Positions 8,959 through 17,353 of a DNA stretch of 64,000 nucleotides are shown one piece after another; the first letter of the stretch is position 1; every line of letters starts with the position of its first letter. The notes under the pieces were generated by a model. The model saw nothing but the letters and a program-made list of their open reading frames with translations, had not been told where the DNA came from and searched no databases. The position numbers were made by a program, and so were the translations under genes. The DNA comes from Bradyrhizobium sp. CCGE-LA001 (GTDB taxonomy: Bacteria > Pseudomonadota > Alphaproteobacteria > Rhizobiales > Xanthobacteraceae): contig NZ_CP013949.1 of assembly GCF_000296215.2 (NCBI RefSeq), positions 5,201,501-5,265,500 of the forward strand. The letters run 5' to 3'.

Positions 8959-9600
8959 TCAGCTCAGCAACAGCGCCATGCCCGGATCGCCCTTCTCCAT
9001 CGCGCGCCGATAGGCCGGACGGTCGCCGATGCGGCCGAGATATCTGATCACGTTCGGACAGCGCTGGAGATCATAGGGCTGGAAGTAGCGCATTGTGGTG
9101 AGCGAAAAGACGGTCATGATGTCGGCGGTGGTAAAGGCGCTGCCCGCCAGATATTCGGCTTCGCGAAGCCTCGCATCGAGAAGGTCATGAGCACGATCGA
9201 GGCGTCCCTTCATGGCGACCAGGGTCGGATTGTCCTGGGCGAGATCGAGCCGGTTCAGGATCATCATCCGACCCATGCCGGGTTGCAGCGTGCCGTTGGC
9301 GAAATGAAGCCAATACAGGAACTGGGCGAAGGCCGGATCATCGGGTCCGGGCACCAGTCGACCGGCGCCGAACTTCGCAACGATGTAGTCGACGATGGCG
9401 CCGGATTCCGCAAGCACCAGATCACCGTCGGTGATGACGGGTGCCGCGCCGGCCGGATGCAGCGCCTTGTACTCGGCCGGTGCCAGCATGGTCCTGGCAT
9501 CGCGCGTGTAGCGCTTCAGCTCATAGGGTATGCCGAGCTCCTCGCAGAGCCAGACGATACGCTCGGACTGTGACTTGCCGAGGTGATGGACGGTGAGCAT
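8959..9600 (-). CDS. glutathione S-transferase
   Basis: This 213-aa cytosolic GST has a thioredoxin-fold N-terminal domain (about 1-78) with SQSERIVWLCEELGIPYEL and the cis-Pro and glutathione-binding motif APVITDGDLVLAESGAI. An all-helical C-terminal domain follows from about residue 85. A Ser in the N-terminal HHLGKSQSER is the probable activating residue. The length is typical. It stands alone on the minus strand, and 9601-9786 separates it from the divergent murI. The electrophilic substrate is unknown. Confidence 0.88.
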   Translation of the reverse strand: MLTVHHLGKSQSERIVWLCEELGIPYELKRYTRDARTMLAPAEYKALHPAGAAPVITDGDLVLAESGAIVDYIVAKFGAGRLVPGPDDPAFAQFLYWLHFANGTLQPGMGRMMILNRLDLAQDNPTLVAMKGRLDRAHDLLDARLREAEYLAGSAFTTADIMTVFSLTTMRYFQPYDLQRCPNVIRYLGRIGDRPAYRRAMEKGDPGMALLLS

Positions 9601-9786
9601 GAGGCCTCCTGCAAGCGTAAACTGGACGATTGTGACGCCGCATCATCTTTCGTGATTGCCGGCCTCCCCGGACTTTTTGCGCATCGTGTCAGAGCATTCA
9701 AGCCTCTCCAAACCGGCCCTCAAGCGGCCCCGCCGCAAAATCGCCCTAAAAACCGAATGGTAACCATGGCGGGCTAGGGTAGTAAC

Positions 9787-10583
9787 GTGACCAATTCTCC
9801 GACGATCCTGGTGTTCGATTCCGGTCTTGGTGGGCTCACGGTCCTCCGTGAGGTCGTGGCCGCACGCCCGGACGCGCATTACGTCTACGTCGCCGACGAT
9901 GCTTTCTTCCCCTACGGCCACCACGGCGAGGACGAGATCATCGCCCGTGTGGTGCCGTTGATGGGAGAGCTGATCGGCACGCATGACCCTGATATCGTCG
10001 TCATCGCCTGCAACACGGCTTCCACCCTGGTGCTGTCGCACCTGCGGGCTGCTTATTCCCTGCCCTTCGTCGGTACGGTGCCGGCGATCAAGCCGGCCTG
10101 CGCGCAGTCGAAGACCCGCCGCGTCTCGGTGCTCGGCACCAAGGGCACGGTGAAGCGGGAATACACCAAGGCCTTGATCCGCGACTTCGCGCAGGGCTGC
10201 GAGGTGACGCTGGTCGGCTCGCCCGAGCTTGCTTCGCTGGCTGAAGCCGAGCTCAGCGGGGGGCGATCAGCGACAAGGCCATCCTCGCCGAGCTCGCTCC
10301 CTGCTTCGTCGGCGAGGCCTCGGATGCGACATCGCGCACGGACACGGTGGTGCTCGCCTGCACGCATTATCCGCTGCTGCTCGACCGGATGAAGAAGCTG
10401 GCGCCCTGGCCGGTCGACTGGATCGACCCCGCACCGGCGATCGCCCGCCGCGTCTCGGACTTGCTCGGCCCGCGGATCGACGGCATCGCGCTGGACCGCG
10501 CCGAGATGATCTTCACCTCGAACCGTGTGCATGGCCTCAACGCCACGCTGACGCCGTTCTTCGGCGGGCGCGCAGTGGCCTGA
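9787..10583 (+). pseudogene. murI: glutamate racemase, interrupted by a one-base frameshift
   Basis: MurI supplies D-glutamate for peptidoglycan by racemising L-glutamate with two catalytic Cys. The first frame (GTG 9787) holds FDSGLGGLTVLREV and the first Cys in VVIACNTAST. After AELSGG it leaves the family reading. The continuation is in the -1 frame: residues AISDKAILAELAPCF, the second Cys in VLACTHYPLLL, and a normal end at 10583. Adding one G to the run of six at 10258-10263 restores one full-length protein of about 265 aa. MurI is usually essential, so a sequencing error, a second racemase gene elsewhere, or slippage on the G run are all possible. Confidence 0.85.
10258..10263 (+). other. 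G6 run at the murI frameshift
   Basis: Six consecutive G lie where the murI reading frame changes. Seven G would keep the frame open across both catalytic halves. Homopolymers of this kind are prone to both sequencing error and polymerase slippage. Confidence 0.7.
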
Positions 10584-10611
10584 GCTTGCCGGCCCGGCGG
10601 CGCGCTGCTGC

Positions 10612-10712
10612 AGCGTTTTTGAGCGAAGTGGACACCGGTTGCGCGAAGAAAACGCGTCGAACAAGAATCTAGAGCTTCGGTTCTGATTCAATCAGAACCG
10701 ATAATGCTCTAA
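10612..10712. repeat. intergenic mosaic repeat with perfect 11-bp inverted repeat
   Basis: Between murI and the aldolase gene lies a stretch containing GAGCGAAGTGGACACCGGTT, AAGAAAACGCGTC and then CGGTTCTGATT-C-AATCAGAACCG (10678-10700), perfect 11-base arms around one base. From memory, this composite is a common extragenic repeat in Bradyrhizobium and relatives. It codes for nothing and may act as a terminator or nuclease-stable hairpin. Confidence 0.6.
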
Positions 10713-10745
10713 GCTCCCTGTCGTCATCTCTGCGCAGGTCATCAC

Positions 10746-11519
10746 ATGTCGGTCCCCGCAAAGCCGCTCAACCGCCTCCGCCAATTGTGGATCGAAGGAC
10801 GGCCCGCCTTCGGCGCGATCGCGACCATTCCGAGCGTGCAGATGGTGCAGATCATGGCGCGCTCGCTGGACTGGATCATCGTCGATCTCGAACATGGGCC
10901 GATCGGATTGACCGAAGCCCATGCGATGATCGCCGCGACCACGGGCACGCCGTGCACGCCCCTGGTGCGGATCGCCGCGAACGAGCCGTGGCTTGCCAAA
11001 GCGCCGATGGACATCGGCGCGTTCGGCATCAACTTCCCGATGATCACAAGCCGCGCCGACGCCGAGAAGGCCGTGCGCAGCGTCCGCTACCCGCCGCGCG
11101 GCGATCGTCTCTGGGGTCCTTTCCATGCGCCATTCCGCTGGGGTCAGTCGATGCCGGATTACATGGCGAGCGCCGATGACGAGATGATCTGCATGGTCAC
11201 GATCGAGCACATCGACGCCGTCAATCGCATCGACGAGATCATGGCCACGCCCGGCATCGACGTCGCGGTGATCGGTCCGGGCGACCTCGCCACCTCCATC
11301 AACAAGCGCGGCCGGATGGACGATCCGGAATTGCTGGAGCTGGTCGCCCGCGCGGAGGCCGGCATCCTCAGAAGCGGCGTGCCGATCGGCGGCGTCGCCC
11401 GCACCGCCGACCAGGCCAACGCCCTGATCGACCGGGGTTATCGCGCCATCGCGCTCGGCTTCGACTGGTCGCTGTTCCAGCGCGGCATCATGACGGCGTT
11501 CGACGGGATCAAGCGCTGA
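10746..11519 (+). CDS. HpcH/HpaI aldolase/citrate lyase family protein
   Basis: This 257-aa class II pyruvate-dependent aldolase-like enzyme has a TIM-barrel fold. The family metal and substrate motifs are visible: WIIVDLEHGPIGL near residues 38-50, AFGINFPMITSRADAEKAV around 95-113, and GIDVAVIGPGDLA near 171-183, with conserved Arg and Glu. Such enzymes cleave 4-hydroxy-2-keto acids to pyruvate and an aldehyde, often in degradation of aromatic or sugar acids. No partner pathway genes lie beside it, so the substrate is open. The start has a weak GCAGG site upstream. Confidence 0.86.
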   Translation: MSVPAKPLNRLRQLWIEGRPAFGAIATIPSVQMVQIMARSLDWIIVDLEHGPIGLTEAHAMIAATTGTPCTPLVRIAANEPWLAKAPMDIGAFGINFPMITSRADAEKAVRSVRYPPRGDRLWGPFHAPFRWGQSMPDYMASADDEMICMVTIEHIDAVNRIDEIMATPGIDVAVIGPGDLATSINKRGRMDDPELLELVARAEAGILRSGVPIGGVARTADQANALIDRGYRAIALGFDWSLFQRGIMTAFDGIKR

Positions 11520-11586
11520 ACGGGTCGAGCACGGCCTTGCCGGGAACCGCGACGCTGCTAGGGTCGGCGGCTCCAGGGAGGAAACA

Positions 11587-11970
11587 ATGCTCAAAAAGAC
11601 CTTGCTCGCTCTTGCCTTCGCCGGCCTTGCCGCTGCCGCCTTCGCCCAGCAGCCCGGCATCAAGCGTACCCCGCTCCAGAAAGTCGAGTTTCCGGATGGC
11701 TACAACACCATCACAGCCATTGCGGAAGTGCCGGCAGGCGGGGCCGCGGGACGCCATACCCATCCGGGAATCGAGACCGGCTACGTGCTCGAAGGCGAGC
11801 TGACCCTCCTCATCGATGGGCAGCCAGAGAAAACCCTGAAAGCAGGTGATTCCTATCAGATCCCGGCAGGCGTCGTGCACGATGCCAAGGCTCACGGCGA
11901 TAAGTCTATGAAAGTGCTCGGGGTTTACGTGGTCGACAAAACCAAGCCGTTGGCCTCGCCGGCGCCCTGA
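11587..11970 (+). CDS. exported cupin domain protein
   Basis: This 127-aa protein has a clear signal peptide (residues 1-20, LLALAFAGLAAAAFAQQ). A single cupin barrel follows, with metal-ligand motif 1 as GRHTHPGIETGYVLEGELT and motif 2 around AGDSYQIPAGVVHDAK. The two His plus Glu, and the later His, fit a mononuclear metal site. A strong ribosome site GGAGG stands 8 bases before ATG. It follows the aldolase gene by 67 bp on the same strand and may be cotranscribed. Whether it is an enzyme or a binding protein is not known. Confidence 0.85.
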   Translation: MLKKTLLALAFAGLAAAAFAQQPGIKRTPLQKVEFPDGYNTITAIAEVPAGGAAGRHTHPGIETGYVLEGELTLLIDGQPEKTLKAGDSYQIPAGVVHDAKAHGDKSMKVLGVYVVDKTKPLASPAP

Positions 11971-12075
11971 TGCGGCGAACCGACCGGCCCCAAGCGGGTT
12001 GGTTCGTGCTAGAGCGAGCGGGCGGGCCCCGCTCGCTGCACATATTTTGATCTTTGATCCGGAACCGAAAGACCA

Positions 12076-12843
12076 ATGCGCGGGACGCCCAAGACCATTT
12101 CGCTGCGGCGCCGTCTGATTTGCGACCTCATGCATGCCTCGATGGGCGTGCCCTTCGTTTCGCTATCCCGCTCACTCGACATCCGCCGTGTCCTGGAGGC
12201 CCGCGCCGGCGCAACCACACCCGCCGGCTGGGCGGCGATGTTCGTCAAGGCCTTTGCCCTCGTGGCCAAGGATGAGCCGGTCCTGCGTACCGTCTACGCC
12301 AAATGGCCTTGGCCGGCCCTTTATGAGCTGCCCAAGAGCGTGGCGCTGGTGGCGATTGCCCGGGTCGACGATGGCGAGGAATGCGTCATCCCACAGCGTA
12401 TCGCTGCCCCCGACGCGATGGCGCTGGCGGCGGTCGACGCCGAGATCCGGCGCGCCAAGACGGCGCCGGTCGAGGACGTTCCCATGTTCCGCAAGATCAT
12501 GCGGGCGACCCGCCTTCCGTTACCGCTGCGGCGCCTGTCCTGGGCGGTGGGGCTGAATTTCGGCCGCCAGCGCGGCAATTGGTTCGGCAGCTTCGCGGTC
12601 AGCTCGGTTGCCGCCTATGGCGGCGGCGAGCTCCACCCCATCACCCCCGGCCCCTTCATCCTCAGCTACGGGACGGTCGAGGCCGACCAGACCATCCATG
12701 TCGTGATCCGCTGGGATCATCGCGTCACCGACGCAGCCCCGATCGCGAGGGTCCTGACCCGCCTGGAACAGGTCCTGAACACTGAAATCGCTGCCGAATT
12801 GCGGACGGCCGAACCAAAGCCGATCCGGGCGGTCAGGACCTGA
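12076..12843 (+). CDS. stand-alone 2-oxoacid dehydrogenase E2-type acyltransferase domain protein
   Basis: This 255-aa protein resembles the catalytic core of dihydrolipoyl acyltransferases (chloramphenicol-acetyltransferase fold). The C-terminal VIRWDHRVTDAAPIAR matches the E2 active-site pattern D-H-R-x-x-D, and SSVAAYGGGELHPITPGPFILSYG matches the strand leading to it. There is no lipoyl domain or E1/E3-binding domain. The start at ATG 12076 comes after a GC-rich hairpin that probably ends the upstream transcript. No dehydrogenase genes are near. It could be an acyltransferase of unknown specificity or a structural E2-like protein. Confidence 0.75.
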   Translation: MRGTPKTISLRRRLICDLMHASMGVPFVSLSRSLDIRRVLEARAGATTPAGWAAMFVKAFALVAKDEPVLRTVYAKWPWPALYELPKSVALVAIARVDDGEECVIPQRIAAPDAMALAAVDAEIRRAKTAPVEDVPMFRKIMRATRLPLPLRRLSWAVGLNFGRQRGNWFGSFAVSSVAAYGGGELHPITPGPFILSYGTVEADQTIHVVIRWDHRVTDAAPIARVLTRLEQVLNTEIAAELRTAEPKPIRAVRT

Positions 12844-12899
12844 TTCCAGGGCCATTCGCATTGACAGCGAACCCTAAACTCCCCTAAAAGCCGCCTGCT

Positions 12900-12921
12900 C
12901 GCGGGCCGATTTCGGCCCGCG
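12900..12921. promoter_or_regulatory. perfect GC-rich hairpin in the rpsD leader
   Basis: Ten-base perfect arms CGCGGGCCGA and TCGGCCCGCG with a TT loop lie 122 bases before the rpsD start. No T run follows, so it is not a classical terminator of the upstream gene. It may be a leader structure or a transcript end stabiliser. Confidence 0.45.
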
Positions 12922-13042
12922 AAGCGTTTCGCGACCCGTGGTCCACTCCCTTAAGCTTTGGGGATCGGACCTGTCGGTGCCGGGATCATCCCGTCACACA
13001 GGAGGGCGCGTTTCCTCAAACCATGCAACCGAAGAGGACGCG

Positions 13043-13660
13043 ATGACTAAGCGCAGTGAGGCGAAGTACAAGATCGATCGCCGTATGGGCCAGAATATCT
13101 GGGGCCGCCCGAAGAGCCCCGTGAATCGCCGCGAGTACGGCCCCGGCCAGCATGGCCAGCGCCGCAAGGGCAAGCTCTCCGACTTCGGCGTTCAGCTGCG
13201 CGCCAAGCAGAAGTTGAAGGGCTATTACGCCAACATCAGCGAGCGCCAGTTCCACGGGATCTATGTGGAAGCCAGCCGCCTCAAGGGTGACACCGGCGAG
13301 AACCTGATCGGCCTCTTGGAGCGTCGTCTCGACGCGGTGGTGTACCGCGCCAAGTTCGTCTCCACGATCTTCGCCGCCCGCCAGTTCATCAACCACGGCC
13401 ACGTCAAGGTGAACGGCCGCAAGGTCAACATCTCGAGCTACCAGCTCAAGGTCGGCGACGTGATCGAGGTCAAGGAAGCCTCCAAGCAGCTCGCTCACGT
13501 GCTCGAAGCCAGCCAGCTCCCCGAGCGCGACGTTCCCGACTATCTCGAAGTCGATCACGGCAAGATGACCGCGAAGTACACCCGCATCCCCGGCCTTTCC
13601 GACGTGCCGTTCCCGGTGCAGATGGAGCCGCATCTGGTGGTCGAATTCTATTCGCGCTGA
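13043..13660 (+). CDS. rpsD: 30S ribosomal protein S4
   Basis: This 205-aa primary 16S rRNA-binding protein nucleates assembly of the 30S body. It begins MTKRSEAKYKIDRRMG and carries the family stretch NRREYGPGQHGQRRKGKLSD. The S4 RNA-binding domain lies around residues 94-155 (RRLDAVVYRAKF, ARQFINHGHVKVNGRKVNI). The length is standard for alphaproteobacteria. ATG 13043 is chosen over the open frame upstream because it matches the family start and has a GAGGA site. It is monocistronic, with a terminator directly downstream. Confidence 0.98.
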   Translation: MTKRSEAKYKIDRRMGQNIWGRPKSPVNRREYGPGQHGQRRKGKLSDFGVQLRAKQKLKGYYANISERQFHGIYVEASRLKGDTGENLIGLLERRLDAVVYRAKFVSTIFAARQFINHGHVKVNGRKVNISSYQLKVGDVIEVKEASKQLAHVLEASQLPERDVPDYLEVDHGKMTAKYTRIPGLSDVPFPVQMEPHLVVEFYSR

Positions 13661-13682
13661 TAGGCTCGACAGATCGACATTC

Positions 13683-13712
13683 AAAGGCCCCGGTTTCCGG
13701 GGCCTTTTTGTT
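13683..13712 (+). terminator. Rho-independent terminator of rpsD
   Basis: The arms AAAGGCCCCGG and CCGGGGCCTTTTT with a TTT loop, followed by a T-rich tail, begin 23 bases after the rpsD stop. Confidence 0.9.
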
Positions 13713-13774
13713 TGGGGCGGCCATTCTCAACTCTCAGCCCATCCGTGTTATGCTTGCGTGTAACGGAGTTGACC

Positions 13775-14002
13775 ATGACGCGTCTTCTGGAAGAGGCCTT
13801 TCGAAAGGTTTCCGACCTGCCAGATTCAGAGCAGGATGAGTTGGCGCGAGCCCTGCTTGAACTTGCCGGGGTCGACCAGCCTCCGATCCAGCTGACGGCG
13901 GCAGAAGAGGCGGATCTCGCAGAGGCCGAAGCTGAAATCGCCCGCGGTGAGCTGGCCAGCGCAGACGAAGTCCGTGCGATGTGGGCCAAGCACGGGCTGT
14001 GA
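13775..14002 (+). CDS. antitoxin of a type II ParE module
   Basis: This 75-aa acidic protein starts MTRLLEEAFRKVSDLPDSEQ, with the pattern LPDSEQDELARALLELA seen in addiction-module antitoxins that neutralise ParE/RelE toxins. A Glu/Ala-rich helix (about 48-62) follows. ATG 13775 is preferred to an upstream in-frame codon because it has GGAGTTGACC before it and fits the family. Its TGA overlaps the GTG of the next gene in GTGA, the usual coupled arrangement. The toxin partner is frameshifted, so the antitoxin may be unpaired. Confidence 0.75.
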   Translation: MTRLLEEAFRKVSDLPDSEQDELARALLELAGVDQPPIQLTAAEEADLAEAEAEIARGELASADEVRAMWAKHGL

Positions 14003-14285
14003 AGGCCCGTTACACGAAACGGGCGCTCGCCCAGATCGACGAAGTCCTGACCTATATCGAGGCGCGCTCCCCCAGGGAGAGCAGGCCACGTGCGCGACCG
14101 CATTGTCGCGCTCATCGCGCTCCTAAAGGATCATCCCTATGCAGGCCGGCAGACCACGCGTGCGTACGTCCGCCGCTTGCCGGTCAACCCCCTATCCATA
14201 TCCGATCGATTATCGTGTGACCGAGACAGAAATCGTTGTCATGCGGTTTCGTCACGGCGCCAGGCGTCCGCCTGGAACTTGCTGA
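13999..14285 (+). pseudogene. ParE-family toxin, broken by two frameshifts
   Basis: The three reading frames in succession give one ParE/RelE-fold toxin: first KARYTKRALAQIDEVLTYIEARS, then from about 14085 VRDRIVALIALLKDHPYAGR and YVRRLPVNP, and from about 14195 YPYPIDYRVTETEIVVMRF and HGARRP to the stop at 14285. Each change is a +1 shift, near 14074-14085 and in the C5 run at about 14188-14192. ParE toxins poison gyrase; this one cannot be made as read. Two independent indels suggest true decay, although sequence errors are not excluded. The GTG start overlaps the antitoxin stop by four bases. Confidence 0.75.
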
Positions 14286-14402
14286 CTGCGAACGAGTGAC
14301 ACCGCCCGGTGGGGCTGCTGCTCCAGTTCGCAACAACAAGTGGGGGAGTCATCGTTCAAAGCCCGGTTTCCCGGGCGCTTCTGCTGTGGTAGCCTGCTCT
14401 TA

Positions 14403-14618
14403 ATGTCCCAGACGACCGACCAGCTCGCCAACATCACCCCATCGGCCACGCCCAGCGAGGCGGAGCTTGAGGCATGGGCCAAGCTGCCCCGCGACGAGCA
14501 AGTTCGCCGATACCAAGCTCTGTTCGCTCAGCCCGATTGCAACAATTTCACCTCGGACTCGCCGGACGACATTCTCGCTGCCGCGCGTCAACGCGTCGCT
14601 CAACGCCGCCATGGCTGA
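14403..14618 (+). CDS. antitoxin of a second type II module
   Basis: This 71-aa small acidic protein starts MSQTTDQLANITPSATPSEA, with a predicted helix EAELEAWAKLPRDEQVRRYQ and a C-terminal toxin-clamping tail DDILAAARQRVAQRRHG. The last eight bases overlap the start of the downstream ParE gene, a typical antitoxin-toxin coupling. It is unlike the first antitoxin in sequence. The call rests mainly on context and size. Confidence 0.7.
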   Translation: MSQTTDQLANITPSATPSEAELEAWAKLPRDEQVRRYQALFAQPDCNNFTSDSPDDILAAARQRVAQRRHG

Positions 14619-14907
14619 ATACCGGTTGTCGGAGCGTACCCGCGCCGATCTGATCGACATCTACGACTTCACCGAGAGCCGGTTCGGAAAATACCAGGCA
14701 GAAGCCTATTACGCAGGCTTGGTCCGCTCCTTCGGGCTGCTCGCCGACTTTCCCCTGATCGGCCAGCAAGTGGATGAGCTCGCGGCGGGCTATCGACGTT
14801 TCCGCTTCCAATCCCATCTGATTTTCTACACGGTGCAACCCGACCACGTTGAAATTCGCGCCATTCTTCATGGCGCGCAAGACATCAGACCGCAGCTATT
14901 CGACTAG
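14611..14907 (+). CDS. ParE/RelE-family toxin
   Basis: This 98-aa intact toxin runs MAEYRLSERTRADLIDIYDF, then GLVRSFGLLADFPLIGQQVD and YRRFRFQSHLIFYTVQPDHVEIRAILHGAQDI, the normal ParE order ending in the R-x-L-H-x-x-x-D strand. ATG 14611 is the only start that gives the family N terminus, and it overlaps the antitoxin by 8 bp. Members bind gyrase or the ribosome; the target here is unknown. The threonine aldolase gene begins three bases after its stop. Confidence 0.85.
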   Translation: MAEYRLSERTRADLIDIYDFTESRFGKYQAEAYYAGLVRSFGLLADFPLIGQQVDELAAGYRRFRFQSHLIFYTVQPDHVEIRAILHGAQDIRPQLFD

Positions 14908-14910
14908 AGA

Positions 14911-15990
14911 ATGAGACAGGCCATGCTCTACACCCCTCCCCCTATCGATCCAAAGGCGCCGCCAGTGCGCATCAATCTGCTGTCGGATACGCAGACGAGA
15001 CCGACAGCTGCGATGCGCGAGGCGATGGCGCGGGCAGAGGTCGGCGACGAGCAGGTCGGCGACGATCCGACCGTCAATGCGCTTTGCGAGCGCGTTGCCG
15101 ATCTGCTCGGCAAGGAGGCCGCGGTCTACATGCCCTCGGGGACGATGTGCAACGTCACCGCGACGCTGGTGCATTGCCGCCCCGGCGACGAGATCTTGGC
15201 GCATGAGACCGCGCACATCATCGCCCGCGAAGGCGGTGCGCATGCCGCGATCGGCGGTTTCCAGGTGACCCAGCTCAAGGGCGAGGGCGGCCAGTTCACG
15301 CCGGAGACGTTCCGCAAGGCACTCCATCCGCGCACGCGCTACCAGCCGCCGCAGACCGTCGTCAGCGTCGAGCAGACCGCCAATATCGGCGGCGGCACGA
15401 TCTGGAAGAAGGCGGCACTCGACGAGATCGTCGCGATCGCCAAGCAACACGGTCTCATCACCCATATGGACGGCGCGCGCCTGCTCAATGCCACGGTGGC
15501 AAGCGGCATCTCGCCGCGCGACATGACCGCAGGATGGGATTCGGCCTGGATCGACTTCTCCAAGGGCCTGGGCGCGCCGATCGGCGGCGTGCTGGCGGGC
15601 TCGCGCAGCTTCATCGACGCGGTGTGGCAGTGGAAGCAGCGGCTCGGCGGCTCGATGCGGCAGGCCGGCATCTGTGCGGCAGCCTGCATCTACGCGCTCG
15701 ACCATCATGTCGAGCGCCTTGCCGACGACCACGCCAATGCGCGCGCCCTCGCCCGCGGGCTGTCGCAGATATCAGGCATCGAGGTGCAGGAGCCCGAGAC
15801 CAATCTCGTATTCTTCAGGCCCGACGGCGCCGGCATTCCCGGCGACAAGATGGTCGCAGCGCTGCGCCAGCGCGGCGTCACGCTCGCGATGATGGACGGC
15901 CGCATCCGCGCCTGCACCCATCTCGACGTCGATGCGGGCCAGATCGAGGAAACGATCGGATACGTTCGCGAGATCGTGCGCGCGGCGTGA
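14911..15990 (+). CDS. ltaE: low-specificity threonine aldolase
   Basis: This is a 359-aa PLP-dependent aldolase of fold type I that splits threonine or allo-threonine into glycine and acetaldehyde. It has INLLSDTQTRPTAAMREAM, VYMPSGTMCNVTATLVHCRP (about 71-90) and HETAHI. The PLP Lys is in IDFSKGLGAPIGGVLAG (about residue 217). The start may be ATG 14911 or ATG 14923; the second is nearer a GAGACAGG site. It lies directly after the second toxin gene. It could feed glycine to the gcv system present further along the window, but no link is shown. Confidence 0.88.
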   Translation: MRQAMLYTPPPIDPKAPPVRINLLSDTQTRPTAAMREAMARAEVGDEQVGDDPTVNALCERVADLLGKEAAVYMPSGTMCNVTATLVHCRPGDEILAHETAHIIAREGGAHAAIGGFQVTQLKGEGGQFTPETFRKALHPRTRYQPPQTVVSVEQTANIGGGTIWKKAALDEIVAIAKQHGLITHMDGARLLNATVASGISPRDMTAGWDSAWIDFSKGLGAPIGGVLAGSRSFIDAVWQWKQRLGGSMRQAGICAAACIYALDHHVERLADDHANARALARGLSQISGIEVQEPETNLVFFRPDGAGIPGDKMVAALRQRGVTLAMMDGRIRACTHLDVDAGQIEETIGYVREIVRAA

Positions 15991-15994
15991 TGCC

Positions 15995-16070
15995 GTAGCC
16001 CGGGTGAGCAGCGACACCCGGGACTTCCGCGCCGAGAGGTCCCGGATATCGCTTCGCTCATCCGGGCTAC
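15995..16070. repeat. intergenic palindrome (CCCGGGTGAGC family)
   Basis: GTAGCCCGGGTGAGC at 15995-16009 pairs with GCTCATCCGGGCTAC at 16056-16070, with a second internal CCGGGA/TCCCGG pairing. It lies between two convergent genes and may end both transcripts. It belongs to a repeat type common between genes in these bacteria. Confidence 0.7.
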
Positions 16071-16092
16071 GATTGCAGCGAAACGTCCGCGC

Positions 16093-17352
16093 TCACCGCC
16101 CCATCGCCCGGTAGATCAGCGTCTTCAGCTCAAGCTGAATCCGGCCGCGCTGCGAGGGCGTCTGCACCATGAAGATCCCGAACAGATCGTCTTCGGGATC
16201 GATGAAGAAGAACGTACCGCCGACGCCGTCCCAGCGATACTCGCCAAGCGGCCATGACGTGCCTGCCGGCACGGAGGTGCGCACCGCAAAGCCGAGGCCG
16301 AAGCCGGAATTGGTGCCGGGAAAATAACTCTGGTCGCGCGTGATCCTCGTCTCCGGTCCGACGTGATCGGACGCCATCAGCGCGATGGTCTCAGGCTTGA
16401 GATAGCGTCGCCCCTCATAGCTGCCGCCGTTCAGCAGCATCTGCGCGAAACGGGCGTAGTCACCGATCGTGCCGACCATGCCACCGCCGCCCGACTCCCA
16501 TTTCAGCGGCCGCCTGATGTCGCGCATCGGTGTGGTCGGGTTGATGTTGCGATCCGCCGGCATCGGCTCGGCGATGCGCGGAAACTTGGCGGGATCGGCG
16601 ACGAAGAACGCCGTCTCGGTCATGCCGAGCGGATCCAGCAGCCGCTCCTTCTCGAACTGGAGCAGCGTCTTTCCCGAGGCGACCTCGACGACGCGGCCGA
16701 GCACATCGGTCGAAAAGCCGTAATCCCAGACAGTACCCGGCTGCTCGGCCAGCGGCAGCGTCGCGATCTTCGCAGCGAAGTCGGCATTGCCGAGATGGCT
16801 TTGGAAAAGATTGGCCTCGGCATAGAGCTCGCGCACCAGGCCGCCACCACGATAGCCGTAAGGCAGCCCCGAGGTGTGGCGCAGCAGATCCTTGATGGTG
16901 ACCGGACGCGCGAGCGGCTCGAGCGCCAGCGTCACCTTGCCGTCCTCGCCCTTCCTCTCGACGCCGATCTTCATCTGGGCGAAGGCCGGAATGTATTTCG
17001 AGACGGGATCATCGAGCGAGAGCTTGCGCTCCTCGACCAGCATCATCGCCATGACTGATGTGATCGGCTTCGACATCGAATAGAGGCGGAAGATCGTGTC
17101 CGCGCTCATCGAAAGCTGGGTCGCGACGTCGCGGACGCCGAAATTCTCGTAATAGACCGGCTTGCCGTGCTGCTGGAGCAGCAAGATGGCGCCGGGAATC
17201 TTGCCGGTGGCGACCTCGTTTCGGATGTAATCGGAAACCTTTGCCAAGCCTTCGGCTGAGAATTTGCGCGTAGCGCTCTCCGAGCTCGCACGCGCACCGA
17301 CCATGCCGAACAGAAGAACGAGCGCCGCGATCAGCGCGCGGCGCCCGAACAT
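16093..17352 (-). CDS. exported serine hydrolase, beta-lactamase class C/esterase family
   Basis: This 419-aa protein with a signal peptide (about 1-24, LIAALVLLFGMVGARA) belongs to the penicillin-binding-protein-like serine hydrolases. The SxxK nucleophile motif is in FRLYSMSKPITS, and the second motif region is around TVWDYGFSTDVLGRV, where Tyr replaces a strict YxN. ATG 17352 is preferred to the upstream in-frame ATG because of GGAGAAG before it. It begins one base after the stop of its paralogue, so both are surely cotranscribed. Members cleave esters, D-amino peptides or beta-lactams; the substrate cannot be assigned. Confidence 0.86.
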   Translation of the reverse strand: MFGRRALIAALVLLFGMVGARASSESATRKFSAEGLAKVSDYIRNEVATGKIPGAILLLQQHGKPVYYENFGVRDVATQLSMSADTIFRLYSMSKPITSVMAMMLVEERKLSLDDPVSKYIPAFAQMKIGVERKGEDGKVTLALEPLARPVTIKDLLRHTSGLPYGYRGGGLVRELYAEANLFQSHLGNADFAAKIATLPLAEQPGTVWDYGFSTDVLGRVVEVASGKTLLQFEKERLLDPLGMTETAFFVADPAKFPRIAEPMPADRNINPTTPMRDIRRPLKWESGGGGMVGTIGDYARFAQMLLNGGSYEGRRYLKPETIALMASDHVGPETRITRDQSYFPGTNSGFGLGFAVRTSVPAGTSWPLGEYRWDGVGGTFFFIDPEDDLFGIFMVQTPSQRGRIQLELKTLIYRAMGR

Positions 17353-17353
17353 T

